Of a stretch of DNA of 64,000 bases, positions 16,149 through 25,782 are shown in pieces. Below the pieces are notes generated by a model. It was not told the DNA's origin, did not search any database, and worked only from the letters and a program-made list of their open reading frames with translations. Positions within the stretch are counted from its first letter, which is position 1, and each line of letters starts with the position of its first letter. The stretch spans positions 46,526 to 110,525 of the forward strand of contig JAPKEJ010000002.1 in NCBI GenBank assembly GCA_028822155.1, written 5' to 3'. The position numbers and the translations under genes are program-made. The stretch comes from Porticoccaceae bacterium (GTDB lineage Bacteria; Pseudomonadota; Gammaproteobacteria; Pseudomonadales; Porticoccaceae).

Positions 16149-16253
16149 CTAATAGGCCATCTATTTCTCTAGCTTTGAACGTTTAATTGTTATGATGGCC
16201 ACCTTCACGATAGCACCCAGTCAAGAATAGAACAGACCCACCAAGGAGATTTA

Positions 16254-18083
16254 ATGTTTGGTTTTTTCGAACGGCTAGTCGATCCGTTTCCAGAGCAGCT
16301 AGCTCAACAGCCGCCGAAGGGCGTCTATCAATTTTGCCGTCATTACACGCAAGGAATGGAACCTTGGTTATTGTTAATGGCGGGGTTAACTGCGATCACA
16401 GCAGTTTCCGAAGCTCTCTTATTTGGGATTTTGGGTCAGGTGGTCGATTGGCTATCCTCAAGCGATCCGGAAAACTTTCTTCAACAGTCTGGTGGGCACT
16501 TAGTGGCAATGGCTGTCTTTATGTTAGTGCTAATTCCAGTGGCTAACGGATTGCGCTCTTTAGTAGTTCACCAGACGTTGATGGGTAATTTCCCGATGAC
16601 GGTGCGCTGGATGGCCCATCGATATTTATTAAATCAAAGTTATGGTTTTTTTCAAAATGAATTTAGTGGGCGTATTGCGACTAAGGTAATGCAAACAGCG
16701 CTGGCCGTCCGTGACACGGTCATGAAGCTATTTGATGTCATGTTGTTTGTGGTTATTTATGTCGCCACAGCTTTGGTGTTGGTGGCAAGCGCTGATCTGC
16801 GACTTTGTGCGCCTTTGGTTATATGGTTAGGCCTGTACGTTTTAATCCAACGCTACTTTGTGCCTAAAATGAAAAAAATAGCTATGGTTCAAGCAGATGC
16901 ACGGTCTCTGATGACCGGAAGAGTTGTTGATAGTTACACTAATATTGTCACCCTAAAACTGTTCTCTCATAACTCAAGAGAATCTGAGTACGTTCGTGAT
17001 GGCATGGGCGAATTTCTTGACACGGTGCATCCGCAGATGCGCTTGGTAACAAAACTTAATATCTGTCTATGGACACTTAATATGCTGCTGGTGTTCTCTA
17101 CCGCGGCGCTTGGGATTTATCTCTGGATTGAAGGAGATATAACCCCTGGAGCTATAGCAATTGTAATGAGTTTAGCTATTCGATTAACTGGAATGTCACA
17201 CTGGATTCTCTGGGAAATTAGCAGCCTTTTCGAAAATATAGGCACGGTGCAGGATGGTATTAATACGCTTGCACTGCCCAGCGCGGTGGTAGATAGGGAT
17301 AAGGCGGTCGCTCTGGATGTTACTGATGGCAATATCCAGTTTGACAATGTTAGCTTTGGATATAATTCTAGTGAGACTGTATTTGACACGTTAAATTTAG
17401 TTATTCCTGCAGGCCAGAAGGTAGGTGTTGTTGGGCGCAGTGGTGCGGGAAAGTCTAGCTTGGTGAGCCTCCTCTTGCGCTTTTATGATATTCAAAGTGG
17501 TGCGATATCAATTGATGGATGGAATATTAGCCAGGTTAAGCAAGAGAGCTTGCGATCGAATATCGCGGTAGTCACCCAGGACAACTCTTTATTACATCGT
17601 TCGGTTCGAGAAAATATTATGTTTGGCAAACCGGAAGCCACCGAGGAACAAATGGTTAACGCGGCAATGAAAGCTCAGGCCCATCAATTTATTCTCAACT
17701 TAAGAGATAGTGAGGGTCGCCGTGGTTATGATGCTCATGTTGGTGAGCGCGGTGTTACACTATCGGGAGGACAGCGGCAGCGCATTGCTATTGCTCGAGT
17801 ATTATTAAAAGACGCACCTATCTTAGTGCTAGATGAAGCGACCTCAGCCCTTGATTCAGAAGTCGAAGCGACTATACAGCAGAGCCTCTATCAGTTAATG
17901 GAGGGCAAGACGGTTATCGCTATCGCACATCGCCTTTCAACTATCGCGGCAATGGATAGGTTGATTGTGTTTGATGAGGGTAAAATAGTTGAGGAGGGGA
18001 CTCACCAGCAATTGATAGAGCAAAACGGCGTATACACTAAATTATGGGGTCATCAATCTGGCGGCTTTCTTGGGTTTGAGTAG
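16254..18083 (+). CDS. ABC exporter with fused membrane and ATPase domains
   Basis: This 609-residue half-transporter has an N-terminal six-helix ABC type-1 exporter domain (residues about 40-340) and a C-terminal nucleotide-binding domain: Walker A GRSGAGKSS (about 393-401), Q-loop VTQDNSLLHRSVRENIMFG, signature VTLSGGQRQRIAIARVLL, Walker B ILVLDEATSALDSE and switch histidine IAHRLSTI. It would act as a homodimer, as MsbA-like lipid or drug exporters do. CAAGGAG lies before the ATG. The next gene (yheS) follows after 20 bases and may be cotranscribed. Substrate cannot be predicted. Confidence 0.9.
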   Translation: MFGFFERLVDPFPEQLAQQPPKGVYQFCRHYTQGMEPWLLLMAGLTAITAVSEALLFGILGQVVDWLSSSDPENFLQQSGGHLVAMAVFMLVLIPVANGLRSLVVHQTLMGNFPMTVRWMAHRYLLNQSYGFFQNEFSGRIATKVMQTALAVRDTVMKLFDVMLFVVIYVATALVLVASADLRLCAPLVIWLGLYVLIQRYFVPKMKKIAMVQADARSLMTGRVVDSYTNIVTLKLFSHNSRESEYVRDGMGEFLDTVHPQMRLVTKLNICLWTLNMLLVFSTAALGIYLWIEGDITPGAIAIVMSLAIRLTGMSHWILWEISSLFENIGTVQDGINTLALPSAVVDRDKAVALDVTDGNIQFDNVSFGYNSSETVFDTLNLVIPAGQKVGVVGRSGAGKSSLVSLLLRFYDIQSGAISIDGWNISQVKQESLRSNIAVVTQDNSLLHRSVRENIMFGKPEATEEQMVNAAMKAQAHQFILNLRDSEGRRGYDAHVGERGVTLSGGQRQRIAIARVLLKDAPILVLDEATSALDSEVEATIQQSLYQLMEGKTVIAIAHRLSTIAAMDRLIVFDEGKIVEEGTHQQLIEQNGVYTKLWGHQSGGFLGFE

Positions 18084-18103
18084 AGAGTGGTTAAGTTAAA
18101 AAT

Positions 18104-19996
18104 ATGATTTCATTAACAGATGTAGAAATGCGTCGCGGGACAAAACTATTACTCAGCGATGCGGAACTGACCATTCATCCTGGTCAACATATTGGTATTA
18201 TTGGCGCTAATGGCAGCGGTAAATCCAGTTTATTTAAGCTTCTCATCGGAGAGGTAATTCCCGATTCGGGTAATCTTGCTATTCCATCTCAGTGGCGTAT
18301 TGCCCATATGGCTCAAGAACAGGCAACGTCTGAGCGCAATGTTCTGGACTTCGTGCTGGACGGTGACCCTGTCTTACGGAAAATTGAACATATGGTTGAA
18401 CAGGCTCTGGCCAGTGGAGATGATAACAAATTAGCAGATGCCTATGAAAAATTGGACTCTATTAGTGGGTTTGATGCCCACTACCGTGCAGAGCAATTGC
18501 TCCATGGATTAGGTTTTCATCAGTCTGAAGTTAATAGGCCGGTGAATAGTTTTTCCGGTGGTTGGCGTATTCGTTTGAATTTAGCCCAATCTCTAATGAG
18601 TCCATCTGATTTACTATTGCTTGATGAGCCGACTAACCACCTTGATTTAGATGCTACCCTATGGCTTGAAAGCTGGCTAAAAGGCTATACAGGAACGCTG
18701 CTGATAATTTCCCATGATCGCGACTTCTTGGATAATGTTGTGTCGCGTATCGTGCATATCGAACATCAAAAATCGATCACCTATAAAGGTAATTACTCGG
18801 CTTTTGAACGAGTGAGAAGCGAGCGCCTAGCATTACAGCAAGCAAGTTATGAAAAGCAGCAAAAGCGTAAAAAAGATGTAGAGGCCTTTGTCGCTCGTTT
18901 TCGTTACAAAGCATCTAAAGCCAAACAGGCTCAGAGCCGCTTAAAAGAACTGCAACGTATGGGAGATATAGCTCCTGCTCATGTAGATTCGCCGTTCTAC
19001 TTTAATTTTTCGTCGCCAAAAGAAGCCTACAGCGCCCTAGTCAATCTCAGTATGTCAACCCTTGGGCACAAAGGTAAAAAGGTTCTCAGTCATGTTAATC
19101 TTGACTTACAGCCCGGCACGCGTATTGGATTACTTGGTCCCAATGGGGCAGGTAAGTCGACTTTAATTAGCAGCCTTACCGGTGATTTGGAGTTAATTGA
19201 AGGTGTTCGTGTTTATGGAGACAATGTACGCATAGGCTATTTTGCCCAACACCAACTAGAGGTGTTAGATCTTCAGGCCAGTCCCTTACTTCATATACAA
19301 AGAATTAGCCCTACCGCCACTGATCAGGTAGTTAGAAACTTTCTCGGCGGTTTCGATTTTCATAATGATAAGGCCCTAGACCCTATTAAAGATTTCTCGG
19401 GAGGTGAAAAAGCCCGTTTAGCTTTAGCATTAATCGTCTGGCAAAAACCCAATCTATTACTGCTTGACGAACCGACAAACCATCTAGACATTGAAATGCG
19501 TCACGCTCTAACGATGGCGTTGCAGAATTATGAGGGTGCGCTATTAGTCATATCCCATGATCGTCACCTGTTACGCAACACCGTTGATGAATTTTATTTG
19601 GTTGCTGATGGGACAGTGAAGGAATTTGAAGGAGATCTAAAAGACTACCAAGTTTGGTTAAAAAACTTTGTTCGAAATACCGATGTCGAACCTGCGCCTG
19701 CGGCTGAGCCTACAGAAGATAAAAAAATAGCTCGCCAAAAAGCCGCCCAGAATCGAGAAAGAATGGCGCCCATCACCAAAAATATTCGTCAGCTTGAGAC
19801 TCTGATGACTCAGTTACAAGCCAAGCTGGGTAGAATAGAGAATCAGTTAGCCGACGAGAATATATACAAAGAAGAGCAAAAATCTGGTCTTAACGACTGT
19901 CTCGCAGTCCAAATAGAGTTGAAACAAAGATTGTCTAACTGCGAGGAGCAATGGTTAGAGTATCAAGAGCAGTTAGAGCAGGAAAGCGGTGTATAG
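18104..19996 (+). CDS. yheS: ABC-F family ATPase YheS
   Basis: This soluble, ribosome-associated ABC-F protein has 630 residues and two cassettes: GANGSGKSS, FSGGWRIRLNLAQSL and LLLLDEPTNHLDLDA in the first, GPNGAGKST, FSGGEKARLALALIV and LLLLDEPTNHLDIEM in the second. Between them lies the basic interdomain linker (RYKASKAKQAQSRLKELQ). The C-terminal 100 residues are charged and coiled-coil-like (LETLMTQLQAKLGRIENQLA), as in YheS. ABC-F proteins modulate translation. It follows the ABC exporter closely, but it has no membrane domain and is not its partner ATPase. Confidence 0.92.
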   Translation: MISLTDVEMRRGTKLLLSDAELTIHPGQHIGIIGANGSGKSSLFKLLIGEVIPDSGNLAIPSQWRIAHMAQEQATSERNVLDFVLDGDPVLRKIEHMVEQALASGDDNKLADAYEKLDSISGFDAHYRAEQLLHGLGFHQSEVNRPVNSFSGGWRIRLNLAQSLMSPSDLLLLDEPTNHLDLDATLWLESWLKGYTGTLLIISHDRDFLDNVVSRIVHIEHQKSITYKGNYSAFERVRSERLALQQASYEKQQKRKKDVEAFVARFRYKASKAKQAQSRLKELQRMGDIAPAHVDSPFYFNFSSPKEAYSALVNLSMSTLGHKGKKVLSHVNLDLQPGTRIGLLGPNGAGKSTLISSLTGDLELIEGVRVYGDNVRIGYFAQHQLEVLDLQASPLLHIQRISPTATDQVVRNFLGGFDFHNDKALDPIKDFSGGEKARLALALIVWQKPNLLLLDEPTNHLDIEMRHALTMALQNYEGALLVISHDRHLLRNTVDEFYLVADGTVKEFEGDLKDYQVWLKNFVRNTDVEPAPAAEPTEDKKIARQKAAQNRERMAPITKNIRQLETLMTQLQAKLGRIENQLADENIYKEEQKSGLNDCLAVQIELKQRLSNCEEQWLEYQEQLEQESGV

Positions 19997-20093
19997 AAAA
20001 CAATATGAAACAGCATAGAAAGCTGTGTTTAGATCGTTGGCCAGCGATAAAAAATAAAAAAGTGCCTGAAGAGGCAATCAATAGGTAGGTGTG

Positions 20094-20600
20094 ATGTTTT
20101 TTAATAAATATAAAAAATTAATAACACAAGTTTTGGCTAAGAATAATTCGAAATCGACTCCAGAAAATACGAATAATATGAAGGTAGATCAATCGCCACC
20201 TCAAGCTGTCATTGGAGCCGGCGTAAAGATGCAGGGTCAGATTATAAGTCGTGAAAATATTATTGTTGACGGCTTGATCGAGGGCAGTATCACTGCGGAA
20301 GATAATCAGGTTTTAGTCAGTGATTCAGGTGCTGTAAAAGGTAACATTCATGCCAGCATAATTTTGGTAGAAGGGTCAGTTATTGGCGATATCAGTGCTA
20401 GCCAAAGTGTTGTTATTTCAGCGTCGGGAAATATGATAGGTAATATTGAATCTCCAAGGGTCACCCTGCAAGACGGCGCTAAGTTTAAAGGTAGTATCGA
20501 GATGGACCCTGGCCAGCCCAAGCAAGTTGAGTTGCTGTCTAGCGTCAAAGCACGTCGCCTTAATGCCCGATCGAGACAGGATGAACAAAAAGCGTCCTAA
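20094..20600 (+). CDS. bactofilin (polymer-forming cytoskeletal protein)
   Basis: This 168-residue protein has a basic, hydrophobic N-terminal tail (residues 1-15, possible membrane binding), a disordered linker, and a central bactofilin beta-helix (about 38-145) made of repeats rich in G, I and V such as GQIISRENIIVDGLIEGSI and GNMIGNIESP, ending in a basic tail. Bactofilins self-assemble without nucleotide into filaments that position envelope enzymes. A GTG at 20091 is directly in frame, but the ATG at 20094 with AGGT before it is more likely. No M23 peptidase gene, a common bactofilin partner, is adjacent. Confidence 0.92.
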   Translation: MFFNKYKKLITQVLAKNNSKSTPENTNNMKVDQSPPQAVIGAGVKMQGQIISRENIIVDGLIEGSITAEDNQVLVSDSGAVKGNIHASIILVEGSVIGDISASQSVVISASGNMIGNIESPRVTLQDGAKFKGSIEMDPGQPKQVELLSSVKARRLNARSRQDEQKAS

Positions 20601-20657
20601 CTATTAATTTTTCCTCAGTGTGTACCACTTCCAAGCGCAGCAGAGTAATCATAGGCG

Positions 20658-21263
20658 ATGCCAGTTTTACAAAGTAATTTATTACCTACAGTCTTCAAGC
20701 GATTAGATCTTGAGACGCGTATCGTTGTGCTCGACATGGGCCCTGCAGCATCTTCCACCGTTAGTTTTTTCAATCATTTCAAGTGCCGACTCAGCTTTGT
20801 TGACATATACAGCGAACAGTTTATTACCTGCCCAGATTCGGATCTAAGCCAAGATGAGTTAGTGGCTCAGATGACTAAGTCGTTAAGCCTAGATGTAAAT
20901 GTCAAAATTGATATCTGTTTATTTTGGGATCTTTTCAATTATCTTAATGACGCGATGATTAAGGCGCTGATAGAAGCCTTAGAACCACACATCAATCATT
21001 CAACGAGTGGTTATGTCATTGGCACACGAGATTCGCGCAATCAACTTCCTTTTTGTCGCTACGGTATTGTTGATAAAAATAACTTAACCGAAAATAATGC
21101 ATCAGGCACTCAAGGTACTATTTACCCGCGCTCCCAGCGAGACCTTAATAGGTTAATCGACTACTTTGAAATAGACAGCGGTCGGTTGCTATCGGAAGGC
21201 CGGGCAGAATATTTATTGTTTGAAAACAGAGACTCTGATAAAAGTGACAAAAGTATTATTTAA
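20658..21263 (+). CDS. methyltransferase-like protein of unknown function next to bactofilin
   Basis: This 201-residue protein has a Rossmann-like N-terminal half: RIVVLDMGPAASSTVSFF resembles methyltransferase motif I but lacks the G-x-G-x-G loop, and FVDIYSEQ could be the acidic motif II strand. DICLFWDLFNYLNDAMIKALIEAL matches the motif IV region (D-x-x-x-x-x-D-x-x-x-Y) of class I methyltransferases. The C-terminal part is polar. The altered motif I raises doubt about SAM binding. It begins 57 bases after the bactofilin gene on the same strand and may be cotranscribed. I cannot name a substrate. Confidence 0.6.
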   Translation: MPVLQSNLLPTVFKRLDLETRIVVLDMGPAASSTVSFFNHFKCRLSFVDIYSEQFITCPDSDLSQDELVAQMTKSLSLDVNVKIDICLFWDLFNYLNDAMIKALIEALEPHINHSTSGYVIGTRDSRNQLPFCRYGIVDKNNLTENNASGTQGTIYPRSQRDLNRLIDYFEIDSGRLLSEGRAEYLLFENRDSDKSDKSII

Positions 21264-21362
21264 ACCAATCCTAATCTGAATTCATCCAAAGCTTGGTTAA
21301 TAGGGTCTTTCTTGTGACTCTTTTAATCGCTAGACTGCACCATCTAAAAATAAGGAAAATCT

Positions 21363-22079
21363 ATGAAACGAGCAATTATTGTTGGTGCTAGTTCAGGTAT
21401 TGGCTATGAACTTGCCGTGCAGTTGGCCGCTTTAGGTTATCAATTAGGGTTGATGGCGCGCAGAGAAGAACGATTAAATGAGCTGAGTAATTTATTGCCA
21501 GGGGATCATTTTGTTCAAGTAACTGACCTTACCGACGCGGATAGCGCACGAGCGCAACTAGCTAGCTTAATTACACAGATGGGCGACGTAGAGTTGATCG
21601 TGGTTAATTCTGGTGTCGGCGCTTCTGAGAAGAAACTTGATTGGGCTGTTGAGAGCGAAATGATTGATGTCAATGTGCGTGGGTTTACAGCTATGTCGAT
21701 GGACGCAATGAATTATTTTGTGCAGCGCGGTGGCGGCCACCTAGTGGGGGTTTCATCTCTAGCAGCACATTTTTCGGGTGGTTTAGCGCTTACTTATCAT
21801 GCTAGCAAAGCCTTTGTTTCCAGTTATCTCCAAGGCATGCGGTCGCGAGCTGCCCGTTCTAGACTTCCCATTACTATCACTACGGTTGAGCCGGGCTTTA
21901 TTGACACACCTATGCTAGAGACCAAGCCCGTGTGGACAGCGCCAGTTGAAAAGGCTGTGGCCCAAATGGTGAAGGCGATTATTAATAAAAAGGATCATGT
22001 GTACATAACCAAACGTTGGGTTGTGGTTGCGGGGATGTTTTATATTCTTCCTAGTTGGCTGATTCGTAAGTTTGTTTAA
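21363..22079 (+). CDS. short-chain dehydrogenase/reductase (SDR)
   Basis: This 238-residue classical SDR has the cofactor motif GASSGIG at residues 8-14, NSG at 82-84 in place of the usual NAG, the catalytic serine near 131-132, and Y145-x-x-x-K149. The arginines of MARREERL after the second strand suggest NADP(H). A hydrophobic C-terminus (VVVAGMFYILPSWLIRKFV) may anchor it to the membrane, as in some lipid-directed SDRs. TAAGGAAAATCT precedes the ATG. Substrate unknown; neighbours give no clear pathway. Confidence 0.88.
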   Translation: MKRAIIVGASSGIGYELAVQLAALGYQLGLMARREERLNELSNLLPGDHFVQVTDLTDADSARAQLASLITQMGDVELIVVNSGVGASEKKLDWAVESEMIDVNVRGFTAMSMDAMNYFVQRGGGHLVGVSSLAAHFSGGLALTYHASKAFVSSYLQGMRSRAARSRLPITITTVEPGFIDTPMLETKPVWTAPVEKAVAQMVKAIINKKDHVYITKRWVVVAGMFYILPSWLIRKFV

Positions 22080-22120
22080 GTACTATTTAGTTAACAGACA
22101 ATGTCAGATAGTCACATTTA

Positions 22121-22825
22121 ATGGTTAGCCGCCGTAAAGCGCTGCTCATAGCGGCCGGGAAAGGCGCTGCTGATATGCTGCCATTGAGTTTGGCTGTGCT
22201 GCCTTGGGCTGTGCTTTTTGGCTCTCTAGCAGTGCAGCGTGGCTTCAGTTGGATCGAAGCACAAATGTTTAGTGCGGTTATTTATGGTGGTGCAGTTCAG
22301 ATTGTCACCGTCGAGTTAATGGCAGACGATGCTCCGCTATTCACTATTTTGTTTAGTGCTTTAGTAATCAGCTCACGACATTTTTTATACGGTCTAACCC
22401 TGCGTGAAAAGCTTAAAATTAAACCACTTCGATGGCGACTGGGGCTTGGTTTTTTGTTAACAGACGAGCTATTTTCCCTGTCCGGTGATCGCCGTGCCTA
22501 CAAAAATAGGTTTCGCCTATATTACGCTCTGGGCGCGGGAGGCAGTTTTTATCTGGCATGGAATATTTGGACTGCTCTGGGTATTTTTGCTGGCTCTAAG
22601 CTGCCAGATTTAACTGACCTGGGCCTCGATTTTGCTATAGCGGCAACCTTTATTGCTCTGGTGGTGCCTGAAATAAAAACGCTTCCAACTTTTGTTTGCG
22701 TTCTAGTATCAGCTTGCTGTTCTTTAGTTTTCTCTGTGTATGAATTCGACCTAGGATTGGTGAGCGCCGCTTTATTGGGTATGGTTGCCGGCTTTGTTAC
22801 GCAAAAATTAAGGCTGAGAAAATGA
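22121..22825 (+). CDS. azlC: AzlC family branched-chain amino acid exporter, large subunit
   Basis: This 234-residue integral membrane protein carries AzlC features: ADMLPLSLAVLPWAVLFGSLAVQRGF at the start, a QMFSAVIYGGAVQIVTVELM stretch and SSRHFLYGLTLREKLK near the middle. With AzlD it forms a two-subunit exporter for branched-chain amino acids or analogues. It overlaps azlD by four bases (ATGA), the normal arrangement for this pair. Confidence 0.9.
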   Translation: MVSRRKALLIAAGKGAADMLPLSLAVLPWAVLFGSLAVQRGFSWIEAQMFSAVIYGGAVQIVTVELMADDAPLFTILFSALVISSRHFLYGLTLREKLKIKPLRWRLGLGFLLTDELFSLSGDRRAYKNRFRLYYALGAGGSFYLAWNIWTALGIFAGSKLPDLTDLGLDFAIAATFIALVVPEIKTLPTFVCVLVSACCSLVFSVYEFDLGLVSAALLGMVAGFVTQKLRLRK

Positions 22826-23133
22826 CCTTTGTTACGATATTACTTCTGGCTGCTATCACCTTTACCACCCGCTATTTATTTCTTGAGGGTAGGCTGCCAG
22901 TACGTCTTGGGCCCAACATAAAACAATTACTGAGCTATAGCGGTCCGGCGGTAATAAGCGCTATCTGCCTACCGATCATCTTTATTCACGACCAGCAACT
23001 TAACTGGACTATGTCAAATTCTTATCTCTGGGGTGGCGTTGTCGCGATAATTGCTGCTTATAGAACCCATAATGTCTATTGGACGGTAGGTATTGGCTTT
23101 TGTGGGTTTTTTTTGAGCAATATCTATTTTTAA
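22822..23133 (+). CDS. azlD: AzlD family branched-chain amino acid exporter, small subunit
   Basis: This 103-residue protein has about four membrane segments, with the AzlD start pattern TFVTILLLAAITFTTRYLF and LLSYSGPAVISAICLPIIF, where the conserved P and A residues lie. Its start overlaps the azlC stop by four bases, so the two subunits are translationally coupled. Confidence 0.9.
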   Translation: MTFVTILLLAAITFTTRYLFLEGRLPVRLGPNIKQLLSYSGPAVISAICLPIIFIHDQQLNWTMSNSYLWGGVVAIIAAYRTHNVYWTVGIGFCGFFLSNIYF

Positions 23134-23232
23134 TTGTTATTGCGGTGATTTAGAACGCTCCAGTCACTAAAGTTAATGTGCTGAGGTGCTCTGCTTGTTA
23201 AACTTTCGTCCAAATTAACAAGAGCAAATATT

Positions 23233-24375
23233 ATGATTCCAAGACAGTTATATGATTCTGACCACGAGATGTTCCGTGACTCGTTACGCAAGTTTCTTGA
23301 GACTGAAGCTATGCCGCACCACGAGCAGTGGGAAAAAGACGGTATGGTCAGTGACGAAATATGGCTAAAAGCCGGAGAACAAGGGTTTTTGTGCCCTATG
23401 GTGCCTGAGGAGTATGGAGGAGTAAGTACAGATTTTCGCTACAACTGTATCGTCAATGAAGAGATCGCTCGCTCTGGTTGCACCGGGCTGGGCTGGACAT
23501 TACATAATGATATCTCGGTGCCCTACATCGTTCGTTATGGCAGTGATCATCAAAAACAGAAGTATTTACCGCGGTGTATTTCTGGTGAATTGATCACCGC
23601 GATCGCAATGACTGAGCCGGGCGCCGGTTCTGATATACAAGGGACTAAGACAACAGCTGTGCTTGATGGCGACCACTATATTTTGAATGGTTCTAAAACC
23701 TTTATTACTAATGGTCAGAAAGCAGGGTTAGTGATAGTGGTGGCAAAGACAGATATAACTGCAGGCTCCAAAGGAATTAGTTTGTTTTTGGTAGAAGCTG
23801 ATTTTGCTGGATTTAGCAAAGGTAAGAACCTACAAAAGTTGGGTTTAAAAGCTCAGGACACCTCCGAGCTATTTTTTCAGGACGTGAAAGTACCTAAAGA
23901 GAACCTTCTTGGCGAAGAGGGGCGTGGCTTTATTTATCTGATGCAAGATTTACCTCAAGAGCGCCTGTCTCTTGCAGTCGGTGCGGTTGCAAATGCTCAG
24001 GCCATAATTGAAGCTACCGTCACCTACACTAAAGATCGTAAAGCGTTTGGTACATCCGTGGCGTCCTTTCAAAATACGCAATTTAAACTGGCTGAATTGG
24101 CTGCAGAGGTTACCAGTGCTGAAGTTTTTTCTGATCGCTGCACCGAACTCTTATTAGAAGGTAAACTAGATACGGTAACTGCCGCTAAGCTGAAATTACT
24201 GACGACTGATCTGCAATGTAAAGTAGCCGACGAATGTCTTCAGCTTCATGGTGGCTGGGGTTATATGTGGGAATATCCAGTCTGTCGTGCCTTTGCTGAC
24301 TCTCGGGTACAACGAATCTATGGTGGTACTAATGAGATCATGAAGCTGATTATTTCACGAGACTTAATGAAGTAA
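23233..24375 (+). CDS. acyl-CoA dehydrogenase family flavoprotein
   Basis: This 380-residue enzyme has the three-domain acyl-CoA dehydrogenase layout: helical N-terminal domain, beta domain with AMTEPGAGSDIQGTKTTA and the ITNGQKAGLVIVVAKTD strand, then the C-terminal helical domain with QDLPQERLSLAVGAVANAQ and the ending QLHGGWGYMWEYPVCRAFAD and RIYGGTNEIMKLIISRDL. The glutamate of YGGTNEI is in the position of the catalytic base in short- and long-chain enzymes. It would oxidise an acyl-CoA to the trans-2-enoyl-CoA, using FAD and ETF. It is convergent with the aldolase gene, 13 bases apart. Confidence 0.93.
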   Translation: MIPRQLYDSDHEMFRDSLRKFLETEAMPHHEQWEKDGMVSDEIWLKAGEQGFLCPMVPEEYGGVSTDFRYNCIVNEEIARSGCTGLGWTLHNDISVPYIVRYGSDHQKQKYLPRCISGELITAIAMTEPGAGSDIQGTKTTAVLDGDHYILNGSKTFITNGQKAGLVIVVAKTDITAGSKGISLFLVEADFAGFSKGKNLQKLGLKAQDTSELFFQDVKVPKENLLGEEGRGFIYLMQDLPQERLSLAVGAVANAQAIIEATVTYTKDRKAFGTSVASFQNTQFKLAELAAEVTSAEVFSDRCTELLLEGKLDTVTAAKLKLLTTDLQCKVADECLQLHGGWGYMWEYPVCRAFADSRVQRIYGGTNEIMKLIISRDLMK

Positions 24376-24388
24376 CCAAGTAGCAAGA

Positions 24389-25123
24389 TTAGTCTTTGTA
24401 GGTTGGATCAATCTTATCAATAATGCGCACTAAAGCTTTAAACTCCAACTCTCCGGCTGGGCCGCCCACAGACTGCATAGACATGAGTTGTTCGGCTTTA
24501 GCTATGATGTCATCCCCTACTGGGATAAGAGCCTTGCCAGAAGCATCACTTGCCACTTGAACTTCACATGAACGTTGAAGTGCCCACATGTTATGAAATG
24601 CCTCGGCAATTGATCTGCCGCAGGTTAGCAAGCCGTGGTTGCGCAGTATCAACATGCTTTTGTCGCCCAGATTAGCAATCAACCTGGGCTTTTCATCGTC
24701 CATGACGGTAATACCTTCAAAGTCATGGTACGCCACTTGATTGTGTAACAGCGCAGAGTAAAAATTGTCATTGCGCAGTCCTTCTTGAGAGCAAGCTACG
24801 GCCATACCAGCGTCCGTATGCGTGTGAGTAATACACTTAACGTCGTGCCTTACGCCGTGAATAGCGGTGTGAATAATTATTCCTGCAGGGTTTACTGCGT
24901 AGTCTGTGTCTTCAACTATATTGCCTTGAATATCGACCTTAACCAGATTAGAGGCTTTGACTTCGCTATAGTGAAGTCCGTAGGGATTGATCAAAAAATG
25001 CTCTTTGTCGCCAGGTAGTTTAACCGTAATGTGGTTGTAAATAAGTTCGGTCCAACCCATGTAATCGAAAATTCGGTAGCAAGCTGCAAGTTCTACGCGA
25101 AGTTGTTGTTCTGTTTTGTCCAT
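24389..25123 (-). CDS. class II aldolase/adducin family protein
   Basis: This 244-residue protein shows the class II aldolase zinc-site motifs THTHTDAG (two histidines, residues about 99-105) and the later RNHGLLTCGRSIAEAF (third histidine), with an N-terminal helix and YNHITVKLPG typical of the adducin-head-like family. Members include fuculose-phosphate aldolase and many paralogues of unknown substrate. It begins right after the stop of the PhnA-like gene (TAA then ATG), so the two are cotranscribed. Substrate not predictable. Confidence 0.88.
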   Translation of the reverse strand: MDKTEQQLRVELAACYRIFDYMGWTELIYNHITVKLPGDKEHFLINPYGLHYSEVKASNLVKVDIQGNIVEDTDYAVNPAGIIIHTAIHGVRHDVKCITHTHTDAGMAVACSQEGLRNDNFYSALLHNQVAYHDFEGITVMDDEKPRLIANLGDKSMLILRNHGLLTCGRSIAEAFHNMWALQRSCEVQVASDASGKALIPVGDDIIAKAEQLMSMQSVGGPAGELEFKALVRIIDKIDPTYKD

Positions 25124-25702
25124 TTAGTTTGCCCTCTTTACGAATTCTGTGAGTATTACAATTTGTGTGCCGTTAACTCGGCCTTCAAGTTGTTTTGGGT
25201 TGTCTGGCACCAAAGAAATGTTGCGGACTGCGGTGCCACGTTTGGCGATAAAGCTCGTTCCTTTTACGGTTAAATCTTTTATTAATGTCACTGTATCACC
25301 TGCCACAAGGAAAGCACCATTACTGTCTTTATGCTCGATCGCGGGTTCATCAGAGTCACCGCTCACCAACGTTGCCCAAGTCATAACCTCATCTTCCATA
25401 TACATCATATCAAGTAGGTCTTGTGGCCAACCTTCCTCTCTAAGCCGACTGAGCATACGCCAGACCACAACCTGAACTGCAGGCACCTGGTTCCACATGC
25501 TATCGTTTAAACAACGCCAGTGGCTTACTTCAATTTTATCGTGGTCTGTCAGTTGACCATTGCAGACATGGCAGACCACAATATTATGGCCTGGAGACTC
25601 GTCATTGTATGGTGCGACCGGGTAACTGCTCAACAGTTCTGGGGCTGAGCAAAGTTCACACTTTGAATCGCTGCGGGTCTCTAGTTCGGGGTTTATGGCC
25701 AT
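25124..25702 (-). CDS. PhnA/YjdM-like zinc ribbon protein
   Basis: This 192-residue protein has an N-terminal double CxxC zinc ribbon (CELC near residue 16 and CHVC about 30 residues on), a middle segment, and a C-terminal PhnA domain with SNGAFLVAGDTVTLIKDLTVKG and RGTAVRNISL. PhnA-domain proteins were once linked to alkylphosphonate use, but their function is unclear. The frame is open to an ATG at 25747, but the methionine at 25702 gives the usual family start (MAINPELETRSDSKCELC), with no good ribosome site at either. Cotranscribed with the class II aldolase. Confidence 0.85.
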   Translation of the reverse strand: MAINPELETRSDSKCELCSAPELLSSYPVAPYNDESPGHNIVVCHVCNGQLTDHDKIEVSHWRCLNDSMWNQVPAVQVVVWRMLSRLREEGWPQDLLDMMYMEDEVMTWATLVSGDSDEPAIEHKDSNGAFLVAGDTVTLIKDLTVKGTSFIAKRGTAVRNISLVPDNPKQLEGRVNGTQIVILTEFVKRAN

Positions 25703-25782
25703 AAGAAGGAGACTTCTATTGTGAGTTTGGTAGCTTATTATAACCATCGATACTGATATGCGGTCTAGTCAATACCTCTGAG

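Noticed and set aside
20005..20088. 27-codon frame between yheS and the bactofilin gene
   Set aside because: It starts with ATG and ends 5 bases before the bactofilin start, but has no good ribosome site and no recognisable similarity; too weak to list as a gene.
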